DNA of 63,692 bases from Actinomycetes bacterium (GTDB taxonomy: Bacteria > Actinomycetota > JAHEXW01). The stretch covers positions 1-63,692 of the forward strand of contig JAHEXW010000007.1 in NCBI GenBank assembly GCA_023251915.1, read 5' to 3'. Both the position numbers and the translations under genes were made by a program. Below the pieces are notes generated by a model. It was not told the origin of the DNA, ran no database searches, and saw nothing but the letters and a program-made list of their open reading frames with translations. Position 1 is the stretch's first letter. Each line of letters starts with the position of its first letter. Shown here piece by piece: positions 32,634 through 43,902 of this stretch.

Positions 32634-34157
32634 TTACGCGTTGGAATTTTGCAGATACGCGTGGATGGCTTTGGCGGCTCGTTTGCCGGCTCCCATGGCC
32701 GCGATTACCGTAGCGCTGCCGGTGACAATGTCGCCGCCGGCGAAAACTGCCGGAAGACTGGTCTGGCCAGTGATCTCATCCGCCGCGATGTAGCCGCGGT
32801 CGGTAAGATTCAAGCCGGGCGTCGCGTTGCCGATCAGAGGATTGGCGCGCGTCCCGATGGCCATGATGACTGTGTCGACATCAAGCACGAACTCCGAACC
32901 GGCAACCTCGAACGGCCGGCGACGGCCGCTGGCGTCTGGCTCGCCCAGCTCCATCGCGATGCACCTCAGTCCGGTTACCCGGCCGCTATCGTCACCTAAG
33001 ATCCCGGTCGGGTTGTTTAGTAGTTTAAACTCTATACCTTCTTCGTCGGCGTGATGCACCTCTTCGGCGCGAGCCGGCAATTCCTCCAAGCTGCGGCGGT
33101 AGACCAGATAGACGTGCTCCGCGCCCAGCCGCATCGCGACGCGGGCGCTGTCCATCGCCACATTACCCCCGCCAACCACCGCGACATTCTTACCGCGAGC
33201 GATGGGGGTGTCATATTCGGGAAACAGGTAAGCTTTCATGAGATTGGCACGAGTCAGAAACTCGTTGGCGGAATAGACGCCGTTCAGATTCTCGCCGGGG
33301 ATGTTCATGAACATCGGAAACCCGGCGCCCGAAGCGATAAAGACCGCGTCATAGCCATGGTCCGTCAGCAATTCGTTAATACCGAAAAGGTGGCCTATGA
33401 CAGCGTCGGTTCTGACCTCGACGCCTAGGCCTTTGATGTAATCGACTTCACTTTTGACTATGTCTTTGGGCAACCGGAATTCCGGAATACCGTAGACCAA
33501 AACTCCGCCGGGTTCGTGCAGCGCCTCGAAGAGTGTGACCGAATAGCCCAGCCGCGCCAGATCACTAGCACACGTAAGTCCGCCCGGTCCGGAACCGACA
33601 ACAGCAACCCTCTTTCCGGGAACGCCTCGCGTTACCCCTGCCCCGGGTCGCGTCATTCGGTCATTGCGAGGAGGCTGTTTTGTTGCCGACGCGGCAATCT
33701 CATCGGAACCTAACGCCTTCTGCGCTTCCGCGCTTATGCCTTCTGCGCTTTTTTGTTCCCTCTCCCGGTCCGCCACGAATCTTTCCAACCGGCCGATGGC
33801 CAGCGGCTCGAACCGTTTACCAAGTACGCAGCCGTTCTCGCATTGCTTCTCCTGGGGACAAACACGCCCGCAAACGGCTGGCAACGCGTTATTCTCTTTT
33901 ATCTTTTGGGCCGCTTCGGCAAACTTGCCTTCTTTGACCAAAGCGACAAATTCCGGGATCGGCACCTCAACGGGACAACCGGCTTTGCACGTTGGTTTAC
34001 GACAACTAAGACAACGAGCCGCTTCCGTCAGGGCGTCCTTTTCTGAATAGCCCAACGCGACTTCCTCGAAATTGCGAGCACGCCGTTTGGGGTCCTGTTC
34101 CGGCATCGCAGTACGCGGTGTCTTGGGGGAAGGTGGGGGATTCTTTACTTCTGACAT
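32634..34157 (-). CDS. nfnB: NADPH-linked large subunit of bifurcating transhydrogenase (NfnB / GltA-like)
   Basis: A ~507-residue GltD-like flavoprotein. N-terminal cysteines in CLSCRKPTCKAGC (49-61) and CGRVCPQEKQCENGC (96-110) can bind two 4Fe-4S clusters; then come FAD (VAVVGSGPGGLTCASDLA) and NADP (NVAVVGGGNVAMDSARVA) folds and the C-terminal VFAGGDIVTG motif. Beside NfnA it fits the electron-bifurcating NADH-dependent ferredoxin:NADP+ oxidoreductase; glutamate synthase small chain is the older name for the family. ATG 34157 lies 7 bases after GGGGAGG and is preferred to GTG 34163. Residues ~135-178, between the iron-sulfur and FAD domains, contain an in-frame copy of a dispersed DNA repeat (33660-33704). 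Confidence 0.88.
   Translation of the reverse strand: MSEVKNPPPSPKTPRTAMPEQDPKRRARNFEEVALGYSEKDALTEAARCLSCRKPTCKAGCPVEVPIPEFVALVKEGKFAEAAQKIKENNALPAVCGRVCPQEKQCENGCVLGKRFEPLAIGRLERFVADREREQKSAEGISAEAQKALGSDEIAASATKQPPRNDRMTRPGAGVTRGVPGKRVAVVGSGPGGLTCASDLARLGYSVTLFEALHEPGGVLVYGIPEFRLPKDIVKSEVDYIKGLGVEVRTDAVIGHLFGINELLTDHGYDAVFIASGAGFPMFMNIPGENLNGVYSANEFLTRANLMKAYLFPEYDTPIARGKNVAVVGGGNVAMDSARVAMRLGAEHVYLVYRRSLEELPARAEEVHHADEEGIEFKLLNNPTGILGDDSGRVTGLRCIAMELGEPDASGRRRPFEVAGSEFVLDVDTVIMAIGTRANPLIGNATPGLNLTDRGYIAADEITGQTSLPAVFAGGDIVTGSATVIAAMGAGKRAAKAIHAYLQNSNA
33660..33704 (-). repeat. Dispersed GTCATTGCGAGGAGG repeat inside nfnB
   Basis: Plus strand begins GTCATTGCGAGGAGG and ends GACGCGGCAATCTCATC, the same type as 9231 and 1151-1219. 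Read on the minus strand it encodes DEIAASATKQPPRND (residues 152-166) in frame. Confidence 0.85.
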
Positions 34158-34993
34158 TGGCACGCCTCCCCGCCGTGATAATGGTCCAGCGCCAAACGCT
34201 CTTGCTCGACATATCCACGCAGCCTCATGGCCAGCTGATCGAAATTAACCGCATGACCGTCGAACTCGGGGCCGTCGGCACAAGCGAATTTGGTCTCGCC
34301 CCCGACCTCGATACGGCACGCGCCGCACATCCCGGTACCGTCGACCATGATGCAATTCAAACTGACGACCGTTTTGACCTCGAAGGGGCGAGTCGTCTCG
34401 GCGCAGAATTTCATCATCGGCCCCGGCCCGATGGCTACAACCAGGTCGATGTCATTACGTTTCTCCAGCACCTCACGCAGTGGTTCGGTGACCAGAGCGC
34501 AACGTCCCCAGGTGCCATCATCGGTCGTGGTGATAAACTCGTCGCATACCGCGGCCAGCTTGTCTTCCATAATTACGAGGTCTTTGGTCCGGCAACCGAT
34601 GATTCCGATGACATGATTGCCCGCCTCGTGCAGGGCCCGGGCGATTGGGTATACAGGAGCAATCCCGACCCCGCCGCCGATGACAATAACGTTTTCGCCG
34701 GTGGGAATGTCACTCGGCCGACCCAGCGGGCCGGCCAGATCCAGTAGAGCGCCGCCGGTGTCGTAGCAAGCGGCCAGCTCCTCGGTCGTCTTGCCGACGA
34801 CCTGGAAGACGATATCGACCGTCCCGGCCGCGGCGTCAAAATCAGCGATGGTCAGAGGGATACGTTCCCCGTGTTCGTCCAACCGAAGAATCACAAATTG
34901 TCCGGCCCGCGCGGCGCGCGCGATGTCGGGCGCTTCCACCGTGTACTGGTAGATACCATCCGCCAGTTGTTCCTTCTTTAGGATGCTGAACAA
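34145..34993 (-). CDS. nfnA: NAD-binding small subunit of bifurcating transhydrogenase (NfnA)
   Basis: A 282-residue ferredoxin-NADP-reductase-like protein. An FAD domain with RIPLTIADFD is followed by an NAD fold (VIVIGGGVGIAPVYPIARAL) and a C-terminal 2Fe-2S cluster motif with cysteines in LNCIMVDGTGMCGACRIEVG and FACADGPEFDGH. The same family includes sulfide dehydrogenase beta and PyrK-like proteins; the linked nfnB favours NfnA. It starts at TTG and overlaps nfnB by 13 bases. In anaerobes the pair couples NADH, NADPH and ferredoxin pools in the cytoplasm. Confidence 0.9.
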   Translation of the reverse strand: MFSILKKEQLADGIYQYTVEAPDIARAARAGQFVILRLDEHGERIPLTIADFDAAAGTVDIVFQVVGKTTEELAACYDTGGALLDLAGPLGRPSDIPTGENVIVIGGGVGIAPVYPIARALHEAGNHVIGIIGCRTKDLVIMEDKLAAVCDEFITTTDDGTWGRCALVTEPLREVLEKRNDIDLVVAIGPGPMMKFCAETTRPFEVKTVVSLNCIMVDGTGMCGACRIEVGGETKFACADGPEFDGHAVNFDQLAMRLRGYVEQERLALDHYHGGEACQCQK

Positions 34994-35031
34994 ATGCTTC
35001 GCGCCTCGCTCTTGTCTAGTGAGTCCTTACG

Positions 35032-37497
35032 TTATGTTTTCTTGCCTGCCGCGGTCTTGCGCGCGGCCCGACGCGTAAAGACGATCTCGTTGTCTTTTAT
35101 ATCGGTCACTATAGTGTCGCCGACATCGAACATCTTACGCAATATCTCTTTGCTCAAAGGCCCCTCGATATCGTGTTGTATGACCCGCCGTAACGGGCGG
35201 GCGCCATATTCGGATTCCTCCGCCAGCGAAGCGATCTTCTCGGTCACCGCGTCCGTGACCTCCAACTTATAACCGAGCATCGCGACCTCTTCCTTAACCC
35301 TGCCCAGCATCAACCGAACAATCTGCTGCAGGCTTTCCAGCGACAGACTGTCGAAGACGACGATGTCGTCGACTCGGTTTAGGAACTCTGGGCTGAACGC
35401 CGACTTCAGGTCGTTGAGCAGTTTATCACGCATGTCTTCGAACTGACCGGCACGGTCGATTGCTCCCGCCTTAAAGCCCATCGGACCGCTCGCTCGCTTG
35501 ATATCGCGCGCACCGACATTGCTGGTCATAATGATCAGCGTGTTCTTGAAATCAACCGTACGCCCCTGGGCGTCCGTAAGACGGCCGTCCTCGAGGATTT
35601 GCAGCAGGGCGTTGAATACATCGGGATGCGCTTTCTCGATCTCGTCCAGCAGGACGACCGAATAGGCGCGGCGGCGGACCGCTTCTGTCAGCTGGCCGCC
35701 TTCCTCGTAACCGATGTAGCCGGGAGGCGCCCCGACCAAACGCGATACAGTATGCCGCTCTTGATATTCGCTCATGTCGAGACGGACCATCGCGCTTTCG
35801 TCGTCGAACAGGAATTCCGCCAATGCCTTTGTCAGTTCGGTCTTGCCAACGCCGGTCGGGCCCAGAAAAATGAACGAGCCGATGGGACGATTCGGATCTT
35901 TCAGCCCGGCCCGCGCCCGCCGTACCGCTTCGCTGACGGCGCTAACCGCGTCGTCCTGGCCTATGATCCGGCTGTGCAGAACCTCTTCCATCTTTAGCAA
36001 TTTGGTGATTTCCTCTTCCATCATCCGGGACACCGGGACGCCGGTCCACGTGCTGACCACCTGGGCGATCTCGTCCTCACCAATCGTAATTCCTTCTAAA
36101 CCTTTCTCTTTCAACCAGGCTTCCCGGTTCGTCTGAAACTCCTTTTGTACCTCATCTGTCTCGGCCCGTACCTTGGCGGCCGTCTCAAAGTCGCGAGCCT
36201 GCACCGCTTCCTCGCCGGCCTTTGTCAATTCCCTCAGCTTTTTATCCAACGCACGCAAATCGGGCGGATACATGATCGACTCGATCCGCATCTTACTGGA
36301 AGCCTCGTCGATAAGATCAATCGCTTTGTCCGGCAGGAACCGGTCGCTGACGTAACGATGTGACAGATTGGCTGCTGCGATCAGAGCTTCATCGCTGATG
36401 CGAACGCCGTGGTGTTCCTCGTATTTCTCGCGGATGCCCCGCAGGATGTCGATGGTTTCGGCTACCGTCGGTTCGTCGACGAAGACGGGCTGAAAACGCC
36501 GCTCGAGCGCGGGGTCCTTCTCGATGTATTTTTTGTATTCGTCAAGTGTAGTAGCGCCGACGCACTGCAATTCACCGCGGGCTAGCGCCGGCTTCAGAAT
36601 GTTGCTGGCGTCGATGGCGCCTTCGGCCGCGCCGGCTCCGACGACTGTATGCAGTTCGTCAATGAACAGGATTATCTCGCCGGACGCTTTACGTACCTCT
36701 TCAACCGCGCCCTTCAAACGTTCCTCGAATTCGCCGCGATACTTGGCGCCCGCGACCATACCGGCCAGGTCTAGACTCATGACGCGTTTGCCCCGCAGGA
36801 TGTCCGGAATCTCCCCGGTAATAATGTCCTGAGCCAGGCCTTCAATAATGGCCGTCTTGCCCACGCCGGGCTCGCCGATCAATACTGGGTTGTTCTTGGT
36901 CCGGCGGCTTAGAATCTGAATGACGCGCTTGATCTCGTCGGCCCGCCCGATGACTGGGTCAAGTTTGCCTTCCTCGGCCATCAAGGTGATGTCGCGTGCG
37001 TACTTCTTTAGCATCACAAACCGCCCGGTACCTTCGCCCTGACTGCCGCGGATGATGTTGAGCGATTGATAGATCTTCTCCGGCGTCAAACCCAGGTCCT
37101 TAAGAACAAGCGCACCGGCGCCTTCGCTTTCCTTCAAGACGCCCAGCAGCAGGTGTTCGGTGCCGATGACGTCATCGCCCAAGGTTTGGGTCTCCTCGAA
37201 GGCTAGGTCCATGGCTTTCTTCGCGCGCGGGCTGATAAACAGCGAGCCAATGGCGCCGGCCGTTTCTTCGGGGGTTCGTTGGCCGCCCGACAGCTGGACC
37301 GCTTGGTTGGCACGGGTACGGGCCTCCCCGATATCGATCTTGGTGAATTCAAGGATCTGTGTAACCACACCGTCTGTATCAGCTAGTAACCCGACCAGGA
37401 GGTGTTCGGTACCCAGCTGGTTAGAGCCGGATTCCCGCAGAACGTCTTGGGCCAGCGCTATTGCTTCCTGCGCTTTGTCAGTGAATTTGTTGAACAT
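35032..37497 (-). CDS. clpC: ClpC-type AAA+ protease chaperone
   Basis: An 821-residue Hsp100 protein. Two N-terminal Clp_N repeats ([13 protein letters not shown] and [13 protein letters not shown]) are followed by AAA1 with [16 protein letters not shown], a short middle domain, and AAA2 with [16 protein letters not shown] and [16 protein letters not shown]-like [18 protein letters not shown] segment lies in the middle region. Short M domain and C-terminal shape favour ClpC, which feeds ClpP, over ClpB. It is the last gene of the heat-shock operon, 13 bases after hspR, so it should be under HspR control. Confidence 0.93.
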   Translation of the reverse strand: MFNKFTDKAQEAIALAQDVLRESGSNQLGTEHLLVGLLADTDGVVTQILEFTKIDIGEARTRANQAVQLSGGQRTPEETAGAIGSLFISPRAKKAMDLAFEETQTLGDDVIGTEHLLLGVLKESEGAGALVLKDLGLTPEKIYQSLNIIRGSQGEGTGRFVMLKKYARDITLMAEEGKLDPVIGRADEIKRVIQILSRRTKNNPVLIGEPGVGKTAIIEGLAQDIITGEIPDILRGKRVMSLDLAGMVAGAKYRGEFEERLKGAVEEVRKASGEIILFIDELHTVVGAGAAEGAIDASNILKPALARGELQCVGATTLDEYKKYIEKDPALERRFQPVFVDEPTVAETIDILRGIREKYEEHHGVRISDEALIAAANLSHRYVSDRFLPDKAIDLIDEASSKMRIESIMYPPDLRALDKKLRELTKAGEEAVQARDFETAAKVRAETDEVQKEFQTNREAWLKEKGLEGITIGEDEIAQVVSTWTGVPVSRMMEEEITKLLKMEEVLHSRIIGQDDAVSAVSEAVRRARAGLKDPNRPIGSFIFLGPTGVGKTELTKALAEFLFDDESAMVRLDMSEYQERHTVSRLVGAPPGYIGYEEGGQLTEAVRRRAYSVVLLDEIEKAHPDVFNALLQILEDGRLTDAQGRTVDFKNTLIIMTSNVGARDIKRASGPMGFKAGAIDRAGQFEDMRDKLLNDLKSAFSPEFLNRVDDIVVFDSLSLESLQQIVRLMLGRVKEEVAMLGYKLEVTDAVTEKIASLAEESEYGARPLRRVIQHDIEGPLSKEILRKMFDVGDTIVTDIKDNEIVFTRRAARKTAAGKKT

Positions 37498-37510
37498 GAA
37501 AGCATCACTC

Positions 37511-37909
37511 CTATATGGACATCAAACCGCCCGGCCGATGCCGAACGATTTCTCTCGAATAGCTCCTCTTTATCCGGTCGATCTCCTGCTCCATCTCAGT
37601 CTCCAGAGCGGCTCTCTTGTCTTCGATCTCATCGACCAGGTCTTCTAAATGACTCAATCTCTCGCGCATCTCGATGATCATCCGCACGCCCGCCAGGTTT
37701 ACGCCAAAGACCTGTGTCAACTCCTGGATCTCCCGTAGCCTGGCGATATCTAGATCGGAATAGCGGCGGCTTTGGCCGCCGGTCCGCTGCGGGCGCAACA
37801 AGCCCTCCCGCTCATATAAACGCAGAGTCTGGGGATGCATCCCGACCAGTTCGGCTGCTACGCTGATGACGTAGACAGCGCCTTGTCGCTTCCGGTCATT
37901 GTCAGCCAT
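37511..37909 (-). CDS. hspR: Heat-shock repressor HspR (MerR family)
   Basis: A 132-residue MerR-type protein: [29 protein letters not shown] (helix-turn-helix, shown in family members to bind HAIR), then [18 protein letters not shown], then a C-terminal coiled coil. HspR represses dnaK operons, with DnaK acting as corepressor. It directly follows dnaJ (no gap) and precedes clpC, the same order as in Streptomyces and Mycobacterium, extended by clpC. A matching HAIR site lies before dnaK at 42057-42077, so the operon is probably self-regulated. Confidence 0.94.
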   Translation of the reverse strand: MADNDRKRQGAVYVISVAAELVGMHPQTLRLYEREGLLRPQRTGGQSRRYSDLDIARLREIQELTQVFGVNLAGVRMIIEMRERLSHLEDLVDEIEDKRAALETEMEQEIDRIKRSYSREIVRHRPGGLMSI

Positions 37910-39010
37910 TTACTTCAACCCCTTGCGGATATCTTCCGGACTCGCTTTCGTGAGCTTGGTTAGCAATTCCTTTTCTTCCGCGCTTAGCTTGGCAGGAACC
38001 ACGACCGTCAACTTTACGAACATATCGCCCCGGCCCAAACCTCGCAGCCGCGGCGCGCCCTTGCCGCCGACCCGCAGCACCTGGTCCGCCTGTGACCCGG
38101 CCGGAACCTTCAGGGTGACATGGCCGGTCAGGGTAGGAACCGATATCTTGGCTCCCAGTGCCAGCTCCGGATATGTTACCGGCAAGTCCAGCCAGACGTC
38201 GGCGTGGTCTCGCCTAAAATACTTGTGCGGCGCGACCTGCGTGACAACATACAAATCTCCGGCCGGACCGCCGCGTAAGCCGGCTTCGCCCTTGCCTTTG
38301 ACCCGGATCGTGGAACCGTTCTCCACTCCCGCCGGAATCTTCACGGTCAGATTCTCGGTTACGTTGACCCGCGCCCGTCCTCCGCAATCCGGACATGGCT
38401 CCTCGATAATCTGACCGGTGCCGGCGCAATTATGGCAAGGTTGTTGGATGCTGAAAAACCCTTGTGTGTTGGAAACTACGCCGCGCCCGCCGCAAGCCGG
38501 ACAGGCCTTGGGAGACGTGCCGGGTTTGGCGCCGGTGGCGTTGCAAGTCTTGCAGTCCACCTCGTGAGCCACATCAATCCGGACCGCCGTACCGTTTACC
38601 GCGTCGTCGAAATTGAGACGCAGATTATACTGGATGTCACGGCCACGCTCGGGCCCTCTGCCGCGCGGCCGTCCGCCGCCGCCACTGAACATGTCAAAGA
38701 TATCGCCGAAGTCAAAACCTCCGGCATTAAAGCCGCCGAACCCGGCGCCGTAATCTTGTCCCGCGCCCGGGCCGCCGCCGGGGCCGCCCGCTCCGAAGAA
38801 CCGTACCCCGTTGTCATAGTCAGACCGTTTCTTGGTATCGCTTAGAACCTCATAAGCTTGCGAGATTTCTTTAAACTTCTCCTCGGCCGCTTTGTTATCC
38901 GGGTTCGCGTCCGGATGATGCTGCCGGGCGAGCTTGCGATAAGCCTTCTTTATTTCCTCGGGGCTGGCATCTTTCGCGACGCCGAGCAATTCGTAATAAT
39001 CCTGCGCCAT
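37910..39010 (-). CDS. dnaJ: Chaperone DnaJ
   Basis: Type I Hsp40, partner of DnaK. J domain with the HPD motif ([12 protein letters not shown]), a Gly/Phe-rich linker ([20 protein letters not shown]), four CxxCxG zinc repeats ([30 protein letters not shown]) and the C-terminal substrate domain are all present in 366 residues. ATG 39010 overlaps the grpE stop (TGATG) and is preferred to the GTG one codon earlier. Confidence 0.96.
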   Translation of the reverse strand: MAQDYYELLGVAKDASPEEIKKAYRKLARQHHPDANPDNKAAEEKFKEISQAYEVLSDTKKRSDYDNGVRFFGAGGPGGGPGAGQDYGAGFGGFNAGGFDFGDIFDMFSGGGGRPRGRGPERGRDIQYNLRLNFDDAVNGTAVRIDVAHEVDCKTCNATGAKPGTSPKACPACGGRGVVSNTQGFFSIQQPCHNCAGTGQIIEEPCPDCGGRARVNVTENLTVKIPAGVENGSTIRVKGKGEAGLRGGPAGDLYVVTQVAPHKYFRRDHADVWLDLPVTYPELALGAKISVPTLTGHVTLKVPAGSQADQVLRVGGKGAPRLRGLGRGDMFVKLTVVVPAKLSAEEKELLTKLTKASPEDIRKGLK

Positions 39011-39591
39011 CACAGATTCCTGCTGATCTTGACCATTGCCGGCCTTAGGACCGTGTCGCCCAGCCGGTAGCCCTGACGCAAAACCTCGATTACATGCTCA
39101 TCCTCGTACTCGTCCGAGGGCTCTTGCATAATGGCCTCGTGCGAATGGGGATCGAAAGGCACACCCTCCGCTTCAATCACCGAGACGCCCTCGTCCTCCA
39201 GGGCTTTCATAAAGTGAGCCCGTATCATTACTAGACCCTCGGCGTATTTGCCGGCAGCCTCGTCGGCCAGGGCCGCCTCTATCGCTCGGTCGAAATCGTC
39301 GATGACCGGAATCAAGCGCTTTATAAGACTGACCGATGCCCGGCCAGCGCTCTCGATCCGCTCCCGGTCGGTACGTTTTCGATAGTTATCAAACTCGGCC
39401 CGCAGCCGCAGAATGTCGTCTTCAGCGACCTGGCACCGCTCTTTATAGTCGGCCAGTTCGCCGATGAATTTATTGGCCTGGTCGACCGCGACGCGATGCG
39501 CGGACTTGCCGCCGATTTTGTCCTTGGGACCGGCGGCAGCCGCTTCCCGGCGCTTCTTTGGTTCGGCGTGTTCCCGGTATCTTTCAGGCAT
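39010..39591 (-). CDS. grpE: Nucleotide exchange factor GrpE
   Basis: Exchange factor for DnaK. The 193-residue protein has a charged N-terminal segment, a long coiled coil ([20 protein letters not shown]), and the C-terminal beta domain signature [16 protein letters not shown]. It lies between hsp20 and dnaJ and shares its stop with the dnaJ start. Confidence 0.95.
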   Translation of the reverse strand: MPERYREHAEPKKRREAAAAGPKDKIGGKSAHRVAVDQANKFIGELADYKERCQVAEDDILRLRAEFDNYRKRTDRERIESAGRASVSLIKRLIPVIDDFDRAIEAALADEAAGKYAEGLVMIRAHFMKALEDEGVSVIEAEGVPFDPHSHEAIMQEPSDEYEDEHVIEVLRQGYRLGDTVLRPAMVKISRNL

Positions 39592-39646
39592 TCTCGTTTA
39601 CCTCGTATGGTTTGGCAGGCAAAAGAAGATCGCGGTTTTCCTTTGC

Positions 39647-40099
39647 CTACTTGCTCGCCTTTTCCTTGATGGCGATCCTGGTGGTCTTCGGTTTTTCCAG
39701 CTGTACCTTGGGCATCGTTATCTTCAGAACACCCTTATTGTAGGCCGCGTCGACCTTGTCCGCGTTAACCTCGCTGGGCAAGGTCAAGATCCGCGTAAAG
39801 GAGCCATAGCTCCTTTCAATCCGATGATAATCCTGCTCGTTCACTTCCGAGGACATAGTCCGGTTGCCCGTAATAGTCATGGTATCGCCTTCGATGTTAA
39901 CGTCGATGTCTTTCGCTTCCAATCCAGGAAGTTCGCACTCGACGACAACATTCGAGTTTGTCTCATGGATGTCGCAGGCTGGCGCCCAACCTCTTTCCAG
40001 CAATTCCCGGTCGGTCCACATCGGGGCGCGCAACATTCTGTCCATCGCCTCGCTCATCGACCAAATATCCCGGAAAGGATCAAGTCGTACTATCGCCAT
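39647..40099 (-). CDS. Small heat-shock protein (Hsp20/alpha-crystallin family)
   Basis: A 150-residue ATP-independent holdase. The alpha-crystallin domain runs from ~residue 40 (PACDIHETNSNVVVECELPG) to ~140 (YNKGVLKITMPKVQ), followed by a short IXI-like tail (TRIAIKEKASK). ATG 40099 has AGGAGG 7 bases before it; a longer frame up to 40252 reads only into the dnaK 3' end with an unlikely basic sequence. Its place between dnaK and grpE is unusual and puts it under the same control as the Hsp70 system. Confidence 0.94.
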   Translation of the reverse strand: MAIVRLDPFRDIWSMSEAMDRMLRAPMWTDRELLERGWAPACDIHETNSNVVVECELPGLEAKDIDVNIEGDTMTITGNRTMSSEVNEQDYHRIERSYGSFTRILTLPSEVNADKVDAAYNKGVLKITMPKVQLEKPKTTRIAIKEKASK

Positions 40100-40163
40100 A
40101 CCCAAACACCTCCTACTGACTAACTCTTTACCGCGATCTCCTTCGCCTTTCTTCCGCCTTGCC

Positions 40164-42020
<1,857 letters not shown>

Positions 42021-42047
42021 TCAAGGTAATTATCTGCTTAGATACTA

Positions 42048-42077
42048 ATCATATAAGTTGAGTCTATTGGTGTCAAG
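42048..42077 (-). promoter_or_regulatory. dnaK promoter with overlapping HAIR operator
   Basis: Minus strand TTGACA (42071-42076), 17 bases, TATGAT (42048-42053). The operator CTTGACA-N7-ACTCAAC (42057-42077) matches the HspR HAIR consensus CTTGAGT-N7-ACTCAAG at 11 of 14 positions and covers the -35 box. Confidence 0.85.
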
Positions 42078-42140
42078 TATTATGGATAAAGCTTCGCCAG
42101 CAGGTCTGGTGTTGGGTTTGTTAGCGGGATGGTTCTTGGG

Positions 42141-43460
42141 CTAGTGGCTGTTTTTGGCGGCTAAGCGGGCCTCGGCGACTGCGGCCTGTGCCTGTTCGTA
42201 CTCCGCCAGTTCGGCGAATAATTCAGAGTATACACCCAAAGTGGCTAAAATGGTCTTTTTTAGGTCGAATTGTTCTTCGCTGCGGCGGCGTCCCGCCACA
42301 CCCATCTGCACGGCAACATCCTTGTTTTGCAGCAGATAGACGACGGCCTGCGAGATTGCCAACGGCTTCTTGGGCGGCACCAGAAATCCGGTCTCCCGGT
42401 CAAGCAACGCTTCGGGAATCCCGCCGGTCATAGTGGAGACAACAGGCTTGCCGGCTGACATGGCTTCCAGCAAGCTATAGGGCATGCCCTCCACCATCGA
42501 CGGCAAGACAATGACGTCGGCCGCGGCCATAATGTCGCGCGCGTCGTCCCGCCAACCGGTAAAAATGACTTTCTTGAGAATACCGAATTTTTCGGCCATG
42601 ATTTCCAGCTCGTGCTTCTGCGGCCCGTCGCCGATAACCATGAACTGCGCATTAGGAAATTCCCGCAGTATGTGCGTCGCCGCGCTCAACAGGTACTTAA
42701 CGCCCTTCTGGGTTGTCAGGTGACCGACTGTCACAATCAACGGAGCGGCGGTGTTTAGGCTGAGCAGATCTTTGACGTTCAATATGCGCCGCGAGGCATT
42801 GGCGCCGGACGACAACGGCCGAACGCCGGCCGGCACGACAACAACCTTCGACCCCTCTATCTTGCCCTTTTCTAGAATCCTCTTGCGCAGCGACTTCGAT
42901 ACGGCAATCACCTTGTCAACCATACCGGGCATATAGCGCTCAGCGATGTCGAAATATAGATGCTTCATCCGGCCCTCCCCCTCGTTCAAGATAAAGTCAT
43001 GGAGAGTGACCAGGGTGAGCGGTGTTTTGGCCCGCCGCGCGGCCAGTCCGGCAATAAACCCGGCTTTGTAACCGTGCGCGTGCACCAGCTGTATGCCTTC
43101 GCCCCGGATACTCTTGGCCAGCTTACGCGACGCCGACCAGTCCTCATAAAGAGCGAGGCTGTCATCGAATTCAAGCGGAAAGGTAATAATCTGCGTTTTC
43201 TTTAGGTCTTCGACTACGGACCCGCGCGGTCCGGCGACATAGACACGATAGCCTTCCTTGCCGAGCTTGTCGATCAACGCCAATAGATAGGCCTTGACCC
43301 CGCCTTCGAAAGCACGCGTGATGATTAGGACCTTGATTGATCCGTTATTCTCGAATTCGAGCTCCACCGGGACGCCCTTTGACTCGGGCTCGTCGGCTGG
43401 GTCGCTGGGAGGGAAGAATTGTCCCCAGAAGTGTTTGAAGCGAGCGGCAAAATCAGTCAA
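42141..43460 (-). CDS. GT4-type glycosyltransferase
   Basis: A 439-residue GT-B enzyme. An N-terminal Rossmann domain begins after a ~40-residue acidic leader (KVLIITRAFEGGVKAYLLAL; VHAHGYKAG), and the C-terminal nucleotide-sugar domain has TVGHLTTQKGVKYLL and the E-x7-E segment MVEGMPYSLLEAMSAGKPVV. It is probably cytoplasmic or membrane-associated and acts in envelope polysaccharide or glycolipid synthesis; sugar and acceptor are unknown. TTG 43460 lies one base after the stop of the small winged-helix gene, so the two are co-translated. The neighbours downstream in position are cell-wall enzymes. Confidence 0.88.
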   Translation of the reverse strand: MTDFAARFKHFWGQFFPPSDPADEPESKGVPVELEFENNGSIKVLIITRAFEGGVKAYLLALIDKLGKEGYRVYVAGPRGSVVEDLKKTQIITFPLEFDDSLALYEDWSASRKLAKSIRGEGIQLVHAHGYKAGFIAGLAARRAKTPLTLVTLHDFILNEGEGRMKHLYFDIAERYMPGMVDKVIAVSKSLRKRILEKGKIEGSKVVVVPAGVRPLSSGANASRRILNVKDLLSLNTAAPLIVTVGHLTTQKGVKYLLSAATHILREFPNAQFMVIGDGPQKHELEIMAEKFGILKKVIFTGWRDDARDIMAAADVIVLPSMVEGMPYSLLEAMSAGKPVVSTMTGGIPEALLDRETGFLVPPKKPLAISQAVVYLLQNKDVAVQMGVAGRRRSEEQFDLKKTILATLGVYSELFAELAEYEQAQAAVAEARLAAKNSH

Positions 43461-43461
43461 C

Positions 43462-43818
43462 TTAATGAGTGGCCTTCATACGCAGCAGTTTGGCCAGAAT
43501 TTCGAGACGTTTGTCCCGGTTTTCCAGCGCTTCACAAAACCCGGTCACGCGCTCCCGCAATTCGGGCGAGGGCTGAAACGAATAGACCTTTTGACCGGCG
43601 TCGTCACCTTGACTCAGCAGTTTCCTCGCGGTCAGATTGGCCAAGGCGTCACTGATATCCTCAGTCTTGCGGCCCAAGCGCCCGGCCAGATCATCGGCCG
43701 TGCCCGCGGCATCGGGATTAAAGGAGAAAAACGTCACGAGATCCCACTTAACAAAGGAGTCTACGTATTCCTCGATGAATTGATTGAGTTCGTCGCCAAG
43801 AGTCTTACGGCTGTCCAA
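43462..43818 (-). CDS. Small winged-helix protein upstream of GT4
   Basis: A 118-residue protein of unknown role. The middle part (AGTADDLAGRLGRKTEDISD followed by ALANLTARKLLSQG and KVYSFQPS) has the pattern of a winged helix with a wing. The N-terminus (FIEEYVDSFVKWDLVTFFS) is helical and acidic. It could be a transcription factor or an anti-regulator for the GT4 gene it is fused to by a one-base gap. TTG start. No membrane segment. Confidence 0.65.
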   Translation of the reverse strand: MDSRKTLGDELNQFIEEYVDSFVKWDLVTFFSFNPDAAGTADDLAGRLGRKTEDISDALANLTARKLLSQGDDAGQKVYSFQPSPELRERVTGFCEALENRDKRLEILAKLLRMKATH

Positions 43819-43902
43819 GGCATAACCTCTTTCGTGTGCGCAAGCGTGTCCACCAGCTTATCACCCTGCTCCGTGCGCCGCAACAAAGGCAGCCGAGAGC
43901 GC

